Assembly (NCBI RefSeq): GCF_014200595.1
Contig: NZ_JACHCG010000003.1
Coordinates: 124,001-188,000 of the forward strand
Reading direction: 5' to 3'
Length of the DNA: 64,000 bases
Source: Pedobacter cryoconitis
GTDB lineage: Bacteria; Bacteroidota; Bacteroidia; Sphingobacteriales; Sphingobacteriaceae
The translations under genes were made by a program, and so were the position numbers. This document shows positions 58,631 through 64,000 of the stretch, in pieces; positions within the stretch are counted from its first letter, which is position 1; each line of letters opens with the position of its first letter. The notes under the pieces were generated by a model. The model made no database searches and had not been told where the DNA came from. It worked only from the letters and a program-made list of their open reading frames with translations.

Positions 58631-59911
58631 TTATCTTTCCAGAATTACTGTAGCTCCCATCCCTCCTGCTGCACAAACAGAAAGAAAGCCCTTACCGCTG
58701 CCCTTTTCATACAATAGTTTGGCGAGGGTGGCCAAAACACGCCCACCGGTAGCAGCGAACGGATGCCCGGTAGCGATACTGCTTCCGTTTACATTTAATT
58801 TATCAGGATCTATTTTACCAAAAGCTTCATCAAATCCAAATTCTTTAAGGAGTTCAGAGCTTTCCCATATTTTAAGAATTGCCAGTACCTGGGCTGCAAA
58901 AGCCTCATGAATTTCATAAAAATCGAAATCCTGCAAAGTTAACTCTGCTTTTTTAAGCATATCAGCCGCTGCATAGACCGGTGCCAGCAACAGATTTTGT
59001 TTTGCTTTGAGGTATTCAATACCAGCTACCTCTGCAAAAGTGATATAAGCCAGAATTGGCAGACCTTGCGCAGCAGCCCACTCCTCACTGGCCAATAAAA
59101 TACAAGAGGCCCCATCAGTTAATGGAGAAGAATTACCCGCAGTAAGTGACCCATTTACTTTATCAAAAGCAGGCTTTAGCCTTGATAATTTCTCCAGACT
59201 GGTATCCCTGCGCATGTTATTATCTATATCCAATCCCAAATATGGGCTTATCATATCCCTGAAGAATCCACGGTCATATGCAGCGGCCAGTTTCTGGTGA
59301 CTTTTCAAAGAGAAGATATCTTGCTCTTCTCTGGAAATCTGATAGTATTTAGCAGTAATCTCAGTGTGCTCTCCCATTGACAACCCTGTACCCGGCTCCA
59401 TATTCATTGGCGCTACGGGAGTCAGATCCTTAATCCTGATTTTAGAAAATTCAGTAAATTTCTGTCCAAATGTCTTTGCTCTGCGTGTTGCCAAAAGAAT
59501 TTTACGCAACTTCTCCCCTAATACCAGCGGAGCATCACTCGCAGAATCAACTCCTCCGGCAATTCCAACATCAATCTGACCCAATGCAATTTTATTGGCA
59601 ATATAAATTGCTGTTTCAACCCCCGTATTACAAGCTTGCTGAAGATCGCAAGCAGGAGTTTTCTGATCCAGCAAAGAAGCCATTACACATTCTCTCGTTA
59701 AATTCAACTGGGTACTGTGTTTGATCACTGCTCCCCCGGCCACCTCTCCTATCAGTTGCCCCTGTAACTTATACCGGTCAATCAACCCGTTCAGTGCTGC
59801 ACTGAACAGCTCTTTGTTACTTGCATAAACATAAGAAGTATTGTGACGTGCAAACGGAATGCGATTGTATCCAACGATCGCCACTTTCCTTGATTTATGG
59901 TTACCCAGCAT
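58631..59911 (-). CDS. Acetyl-CoA C-acyltransferase (thiolase, FadI-like)
   Basis: A 426-residue thiolase that cleaves 3-ketoacyl-CoA in beta-oxidation. The acyl-accepting Cys is in CDLQQACNTGVETAIYIAN (about 95), the catalytic His in SSIATGHPFAATGGR (about 380) and the second Cys in LSVCAAGGMGA near the C-terminus. YEIHEAFAAQVLAI is the usual NEAFA-type loop, with His in place of Asn as in the FadI branch. It is distant from the beta-oxidation genes at 1-5697 but completes their pathway. It is monocistronic. The nearest -7-like element is TAAATTTA, one base off consensus. Confidence 0.92.
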   Translation of the reverse strand: MLGNHKSRKVAIVGYNRIPFARHNTSYVYASNKELFSAALNGLIDRYKLQGQLIGEVAGGAVIKHSTQLNLTRECVMASLLDQKTPACDLQQACNTGVETAIYIANKIALGQIDVGIAGGVDSASDAPLVLGEKLRKILLATRRAKTFGQKFTEFSKIRIKDLTPVAPMNMEPGTGLSMGEHTEITAKYYQISREEQDIFSLKSHQKLAAAYDRGFFRDMISPYLGLDIDNNMRRDTSLEKLSRLKPAFDKVNGSLTAGNSSPLTDGASCILLASEEWAAAQGLPILAYITFAEVAGIEYLKAKQNLLLAPVYAAADMLKKAELTLQDFDFYEIHEAFAAQVLAILKIWESSELLKEFGFDEAFGKIDPDKLNVNGSSIATGHPFAATGGRVLATLAKLLYEKGSGKGFLSVCAAGGMGATVILER

Positions 59912-60255
59912 AGCCTGATCCTAATTAATGACCACTAAATTTACTGAATATCAGCCAACAAAATTTAAAATTAAAAACATATAATAAAAAAGCTCAAACA
60001 TTTCTATATAAGGCCTTATACTTTCATTAATTGAAATATAAAAAAATACAATATTTACATAATAATGTGACAATGAGACACATCAGCAAGTTAAAGTCCA
60101 CCCAAACCCAAGCAAAAAAATCAAGATTATTATTCTACAAAGAAAATAAATACCACATAAATAACATCCGATAATTTATATCGAAAATGTTACAATTAAA
60201 GTTGCGAATGTAATTCTCTATGTTATTTTTGATATTAACTTAAAAACCTAATCCT
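59912..60255. other. 344-bp divergent intergenic region, strongly AT-rich
   Basis: No gene or stable hairpin is seen. It contains the thiolase upstream region (imperfect -7 element TAAATTTA near 59940) and a consensus promoter for the chitinase at 60202-60231. The middle (59990-60190) is A-rich without recognisable signals. Confidence 0.55.
60202..60231 (+). promoter_or_regulatory. Bacteroidota-type promoter of the chitinase gene
   Basis: TTG (60202-60204) is followed after 19 nt by TATTTTTG (60224-60231), matching TTG-N17-23-TAnnTTTG. The ATG is 25 nt after the element. Confidence 0.7.
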
Positions 60256-61758
60256 ATGAAACAACATTTATCAGTTGATGACAAAATCTTGTCATCGAAA
60301 AAGAAAGTATGCAATTTCTTAAAAAAGAGCACCGCAGCAGGGCTTTTTATCTTAACCGCTTTTTCTTCCTGCAAGAAATCAGAACCTGGGAATTCACAAT
60401 CAGACAACCAGTCATTAAGTAATTCGAAAACACAGGTCAATTTCGAACGTAACGCTAACGCCAGTTTAACCAAACCAATCACCATAGGCTACTATCCAAG
60501 CTGGACTGAAGGATGGTTAAATGAAGATGGAAAAAGCGCATTCACAACCTTACCAACTGCTGTAACACACGTATTCTTTGCATTTGCCAAACCTAACTTA
60601 ACGTATGTAAAAGGCTCTTACAACATTTCAACAGCAAACACCGGACTAGAGTGTTATCAGGCAACCGAAGGCGGTTTGATGCTGAAACGTGCTGTTGGAA
60701 TTCTGAAACAACGCGGTATCACAGTAATTTTATCCCTGGGTGGTGAAACCTACTGGAGAGCTCCGGAAAACTTCAACAACATCAACTATCAACAGATCAA
60801 AGACTTCGTAGATGATATCGGCTTCGGAGGGATTGACTGGGATTTTGAACCTGCTGGTAGCTTTAGCGAATCAGGAAATGCAGCTAACGTAGCTTACTTA
60901 ACAAGATTCATTACCGAATCCAGAAAATTAATGCCAAAATCAGCAGGATATATCATCGCTACAGCACCTGTAGGGTCAGGAGCACTAGGCGGATTAAATA
61001 ATGATGATGCCGCATCTCCATTCGCCTATAGCAAACGCAACACGATAACCGGAGAATCTGACAGCTACCTGTACAGCGCAACCGATGGAACAAAAAGTAT
61101 CAGCTTATTTGGCTTCAGCTCAACAGGTGCAATGATTCCTGTAATCAAAGCAGCAGGAGATAAATTGGATATCATTGCTTATCAGGCTTATAATATAGGA
61201 GCAGCGCCTAACCGCAAGTTAATGTATGACTCTTATGCTTATTACGCTAACATCTACGGCTTCCAATTAGCACACGGTACACACGTACCAAACGAACCAT
61301 GGGGGCCTTATTTTGAACACACACCTCAATTTGAAGCTGATTTAGCAAAGTATATCCATGACGGTGGTACACAAAGCAGAGCAGGTAAAAATGATGGTAT
61401 CATGATTTGGAACCTTGCATTGTTATCTGCAAAAGGAACGAATTATACTGGCGTAACTTATTTGAATGTGGCTAAAAAAGTTTTAAACGGACAAACTACA
61501 TCAGCAGCACTTGCGAATGCATTTGACTACAAGAATGACACACCAGTTATACCTACTGACCCAACTAATCCAACCAACCCCGGCACAGGAAATTGTGGTG
61601 TAGCGCCCTACAATGCAGGAATTGCTTACCCGGCACCTGGTACAAAAGTATATTACAATGGCAAAATATACAAAAACAAATGGTACGTAAATCCTAATGA
61701 ATTACCAGAGGCCAGCCAATGGGGCCCATGGGAGTTTGTAGAGAACTGCCCTAAATAA
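60256..61758 (+). CDS. GH18 chitinase lipoprotein with C-terminal chitin-binding domain
   Basis: A 500-residue cell-surface or periplasmic glycoside hydrolase. An unusual N-terminal extension (MKQHLSVDDKILSSKKKV) precedes the hydrophobic segment and lipobox AFSSC (Cys near 37). The GH18 barrel starts at TIGYYPSWTEGW. The catalytic motif reads FGGIDWDFEP near 195: the last Asp and Glu of DGxDxDxE are present, but the first Asp is Gly. Later barrel strands include DIIAYQAYNIG and DGIMIWNLALL. A Pro/Thr linker leads to a CBM5/12-type chitin-binding domain (about 450-500, YNGKIYKNKWYVNPNELPE). Product GlcNAc could feed the kinase at 14337. Confidence 0.88.
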   Translation: MKQHLSVDDKILSSKKKVCNFLKKSTAAGLFILTAFSSCKKSEPGNSQSDNQSLSNSKTQVNFERNANASLTKPITIGYYPSWTEGWLNEDGKSAFTTLPTAVTHVFFAFAKPNLTYVKGSYNISTANTGLECYQATEGGLMLKRAVGILKQRGITVILSLGGETYWRAPENFNNINYQQIKDFVDDIGFGGIDWDFEPAGSFSESGNAANVAYLTRFITESRKLMPKSAGYIIATAPVGSGALGGLNNDDAASPFAYSKRNTITGESDSYLYSATDGTKSISLFGFSSTGAMIPVIKAAGDKLDIIAYQAYNIGAAPNRKLMYDSYAYYANIYGFQLAHGTHVPNEPWGPYFEHTPQFEADLAKYIHDGGTQSRAGKNDGIMIWNLALLSAKGTNYTGVTYLNVAKKVLNGQTTSAALANAFDYKNDTPVIPTDPTNPTNPGTGNCGVAPYNAGIAYPAPGTKVYYNGKIYKNKWYVNPNELPEASQWGPWEFVENCPK

Positions 61759-61771
61759 TAATTTTTAAATT

Positions 61772-61809
61772 AACCTGATCAGGATATAATGCTATATCCT
61801 GATCAGGTT
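61772..61809. terminator. Bidirectional terminator after the chitinase gene
   Basis: A 17-bp perfect stem (AACCTGATCAGGATATA and complement) with a 4-nt loop is followed by a short T-run. It lies between the chitinase stop and the end of the converging small gene at 61826. Confidence 0.8.
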
Positions 61810-61825
61810 TAACATCAAAAGTTTA

Positions 61826-62104
61826 TTATGCCTTAAAATAAACATATGCAACATCAGGAGGGGGAGGTTGTGGCGTTGGAATAATCTGCACAAGACCACT
61901 TGCAATATACGACTGAATATTAGTAGAGATGAAAAGCGGATAAGGACCCGGGCCCGGTGGGCAACCCACTGTTGGCCCCTCAGTTGCGAATACTGCACAA
62001 AGATGCGCTCCATTTCGACAAGTAGGCGTCACAACTGATCTAGTGTAACTATGTGGATCAGAATAACTACCAGACCCCATATAAGCATACCATAATCTTG
62101 ACAT
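61826..62104 (-). CDS. Conserved Bacteroidota small protein of unknown function (92 aa)
   Basis: A 92-residue protein, MSRLWYAYMGSG with later TPTCRNGAHLCAVFA, NIQSYIASGL and a Pro-rich tail before VAYVYFKA. From memory, the pattern Trp-Tyr-Ala-Tyr, two spaced cysteines, 'YIA' helix and C-terminal 'Y-V-Y' occurs in short uncharacterised proteins of Pedobacter and relatives. There is no signal peptide. The two Cys (C-x6-C) could bind metal or form a disulfide. ATG at 62104 is used; a TTG two codons upstream is less likely. A terminator shared with the chitinase gene follows. Confidence 0.65.
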   Translation of the reverse strand: MSRLWYAYMGSGSYSDPHSYTRSVVTPTCRNGAHLCAVFATEGPTVGCPPGPGPYPLFISTNIQSYIASGLVQIIPTPQPPPPDVAYVYFKA

Positions 62105-62338
62105 AATCAAAGAACTGTTTTTACACCCAAAAGCAGTTAAAAACTTTATTGAATACCTACTCTATTTAAGGTTTTCGGTCTCTCCTTTGCAGGAATAATT
62201 TAAATTCCTGATAGTAAAGTTCCATATATTCTCCCTTCGAAACAAGAGACAAGCGACTCATAATTAATCATTTAAATAACATACAAATCAAGGATTACAT
62301 TTATTGTACGCAGTAAAAGAAAATTCCAGAAACGCAAA

Positions 62339-62366
62339 AAGCCGCTCTACTTTCGTAAAGCGGCTT
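62339..62366 (-). terminator. Terminator of the first tRNA pair
   Basis: An 8-bp stem AAGCCGCT/AGCGGCTT is followed on the minus strand by TTTTTGC, 3 nt after the 3' end of tRNA-Glu copy 1. Confidence 0.75.
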
Positions 62367-62368
62367 CG

Positions 62369-62440
62369 TAGCCCGTAGGGGAATCGAACCCCTATTTCCA
62401 GAATGAAAATCTGGCGTCCTAACCGGTAGACGAACGGGCC
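62369..62440 (-). tRNA. tRNA-Glu (TTC), copy 1
   Basis: A 72-nt cloverleaf read on the minus strand. The acceptor arm begins GGCCCGT. The anticodon stem-loop CCAGA-TTTTCAT-TCTGG has anticodon TTC. The T-arm has GGTTCGATTCC. CCA is not encoded. It follows initiator tRNA copy 1 by 41 nt and is nearly identical to copy 3. Confidence 0.93.
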
Positions 62441-62481
62441 ATTTCAAAGCGACCAACCTTTGCAGGTTTTGCTTCTCCAGG

Positions 62482-62554
<73 letters not shown>

Positions 62555-62611
62555 CTATATCCTTAACAAACAGGCCTTCAGAGGCTAATACTACTGTTTT
62601 TTAAAGTGATG

Positions 62612-62642
62612 CAAACATAGGGTTATTTTTCAAAAACCGCAA
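62612..62642 (-). promoter_or_regulatory. Promoter of the first tRNA-fMet/tRNA-Glu unit
   Basis: On the minus strand TTG (62642-62640) and TATGTTTG (62619-62612) are separated by exactly 20 nt, a full consensus match about 57 nt before the tRNA 5' end. Confidence 0.75.
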
Positions 62643-62751
62643 GTATTAACAATAAATACTTGTATTATTTTTAGAAAACAATCCTATCCCCTTAATTAAC
62701 AGACAGATCTAATCTTCATTTTTATGTTAAAAAACACAAATTATGTCTTAG

Positions 62752-63447
62752 TTAATACAGAATTAACCTCAAATATCCATTTTCAATGTTCTTTTTCACC
62801 TTTTCTTCTCCGTCAAAAACGACAGTATTGAATTTGGCCTCCAGTAAATAGTTACCATTTGTCAATTTAACACAGCGAATGATTTCAAATTTTGACTGTC
62901 GCTGACTCTCTGAAGTTATCACGGTTGGACGTGCTATAGAAACCTTACTATACGAAGAAAAAGATTCGTTTATATGTAGTTCAATAGCTATACCACTTTG
63001 CGTATTCTCTCTTTCATAATCAATGGGATATTTATAATTTCCGGGCTGAAACAGATCCATTCCATTTTTAGGGATAAAAAGAGCCAGCTTACTTTGCTCC
63101 ATTTCTTTTTTATTATATTTTTTAGCAAATGAAATACTAATACCTGCATTAAAATCCCTGGCATCAAAATTATAACTTCTGCTAAACATCACAGAGTCTT
63201 TATCACCAGAATAATATCTTGCTCCCTTTACAACCGAATCTAATTTAACATTGGTTTGCGAATTTCCAATACTAAAACCATTCTGATAAGTAAATGAATA
63301 AGATTTACCATCCATCTGATAAGAACAAGAATCTCCCAGGGTCAATAACGGATCAGGTTTTATTTCCGAAGGTGCAGGGTTTTCCTTTTTACAGGCTGCG
63401 AATAAACATAAGGCAAAAACGCCACACCAAAACAGAGAAATCTTCAT
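62752..63447 (-). CDS. Hypothetical lipoprotein (231 aa) inside the tRNA cluster
   Basis: A 231-residue predicted lipoprotein: MKISLFWCGVFALCLFAAC has the lipidation Cys at residue 19, followed by KKENPAPSE. The mature part is beta-rich (SYQMDGKSYSFTYQNGFSIG, then YNFDARDFNAGISISFAKKY) with a C-terminal strand NGYLRLILY. No family is recognised; short Bacteroidota surface lipoproteins of this type are common. It separates tRNA unit 1 from unit 2, and its AT-rich flanks (62555-62751 and 63448-63652) carry no other gene. Confidence 0.75.
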   Translation of the reverse strand: MKISLFWCGVFALCLFAACKKENPAPSEIKPDPLLTLGDSCSYQMDGKSYSFTYQNGFSIGNSQTNVKLDSVVKGARYYSGDKDSVMFSRSYNFDARDFNAGISISFAKKYNKKEMEQSKLALFIPKNGMDLFQPGNYKYPIDYERENTQSGIAIELHINESFSSYSKVSIARPTVITSESQRQSKFEIIRCVKLTNGNYLLEAKFNTVVFDGEEKVKKNIENGYLRLILY

Positions 63448-63652
63448 AAACTAAACTAGTATCTATTTTTTATAATTAATAATTATTATTTCGGATAGAT
63501 AAATATATAGCTATAAAACAAATAAAACTACAGATAAGCTGAGAAAGAAATATAAATACAAAATTGAGCCAAAACCTGTAAGTTAAAGAAACAGTAACCC
63601 CGAAAATCAATAAATATTTTTTTTCATCAAAGAAACAAGATGAAAATTTGAG

Positions 63653-63724
63653 TAGCCCGTAGGGGAATCGAACCCCTGTTACCAGAATGAAAATCTGGCG
63701 TCCTCACCCCTAGACGAACGGGCC
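63653..63724 (-). tRNA. tRNA-Glu (TTC), copy 2 (variant D-arm)
   Basis: A 72-nt tRNA with the same acceptor, anticodon arm (TTC) and T-arm as copies 1 and 3. The D-arm reads TAGGGGTGAGGAC and the variable region differs. It follows initiator tRNA copy 2 by 44 nt, with a spacer unrelated to that of the other units. Confidence 0.93.
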
Positions 63725-63768
63725 ATAAATTAAAGCGCTTAACTTTTAAGGGTTAAACGCTTTCCAGG

Positions 63769-63841
<73 letters not shown>

Positions 63842-63856
63842 CTATGTTTTAATCAA

Positions 63857-63883
63857 AAAAGGCCAGTGTGCAACCAGCCTTTT
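63857..63883 (-). terminator. Hairpin between tRNA units 3 and 2
   Basis: A 7-bp stem AAAAGGC/GCCTTTT on the minus strand with a T-run after it lies between tRNA-Glu copy 3 and initiator tRNA copy 2. It suggests that each pair is a separate transcript, though no promoter consensus is visible for copy 2. Confidence 0.5.
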
Positions 63884-63889
63884 CTTTTG

Positions 63890-63961
63890 TAGCCCGTAGG
63901 GGAATCGAACCCCTATTTCCAGAATGAAAATCTGGCGTCCTAACCGGTAGACGAACGGGCC
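63890..63961 (-). tRNA. tRNA-Glu (TTC), copy 3
   Basis: A 72-nt tRNA identical to copy 1. The 39 nt after it to the window end match the spacer after copy 1 with one C/T change, so another initiator tRNA-Met is expected just beyond position 64000. Confidence 0.93.
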
Positions 63962-64000
63962 ATTTCAAAGCGACTAACCTTTGCAGGTTTTGCTTCTCCA

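Overview
The window is AT-rich, gene-dense DNA from a member of the Bacteroidota, most likely a Pedobacter-like member of the Sphingobacteriaceae. The evidence is direct. Two kinds of type IX secretion (T9SS) sorting domain are present: type A on the S8 protease at 17042-19114 and type B on the giant adhesin at 24703-34629. The adhesin is accompanied by PorP/SprF-like and PorE-like partners. Many genes are preceded by the Bacteroidota promoter pattern TTG-N19/20-TAnnTTTG, and Shine-Dalgarno sequences are mostly absent. Genus assignment is inference; no 16S gene is present.

Layout. 1-5.7 kb: fatty-acid activation and beta-oxidation genes (a MarR regulator overlapping a dehydrogenase/hydratase, and an acyl-CoA synthetase) around an OmpA porin. 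6.3-15.2 kb: a small outer-membrane protein, an M61 peptidase, and an RND efflux operon (adaptor, pump, TolC) with an N-acetylglucosamine kinase at its end. 15.2-16.5 kb: two 140-bp inverted repeats enclose a GNAT acetyltransferase and duplicated debris. 16.5-21.6 kb: a lipoprotein, a T9SS-exported subtilase, a GAF protein, an iron alcohol dehydrogenase and a lone receiver protein. 21.7-34.6 kb: a T9SS type-B operon (3308-residue adhesin, PorP/SprF-like and PorE-like proteins), facing a divergent HTH-NACHT STAND protein (35.0-37.5 kb). 37.5-44.3 kb: a second subtilase, cobA with an Rrf2 regulator, a fatty-acid-hydroxylase-family membrane protein, a repeat-containing PepSY-like exported protein and a sigma-54 activator; the activator meets a hybrid histidine kinase tail to tail (44.3-46.9 kb).

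46.9-49.3 kb is a compact alkylation-repair operon in which Ada is split: an AraC-methyltransferase fusion, a 2OG-Fe(II) oxygenase, a stand-alone Ada zinc domain and AlkB. 50.1-54.7 kb is the most distinctive locus: three small cysteine-free peptides with double-glycine leaders, a HlyD-type adaptor and a C39-peptidase ABC exporter. A conserved leader element lies before the first and second peptides, and related terminators follow the first and third. This looks like an unmodified class II bacteriocin or peptide-signal system with no recognisable immunity gene.

54.8-61.8 kb carries an oxidoreductase, a DUF417 membrane protein, a secreted GH-D-like glycosidase, a thiolase and a GH18 chitinase lipoprotein with a chitin-binding domain. 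The last 1.7 kb is a tRNA cluster with repeated initiator tRNA-Met/tRNA-Glu pairs, interrupted by a lipoprotein gene and continuing past the window edge.

Functional picture: a polymer-degrading, surface-active environmental bacterium with protein secretion through T9SS, chitin/GlcNAc use and fatty-acid oxidation. Accessory modules for peptide export, DNA alkylation repair and a possible mobile or invertible segment sit between housekeeping genes. All promoter, operator and terminator calls come from visual motif and hairpin reading, not folding software or experiments.
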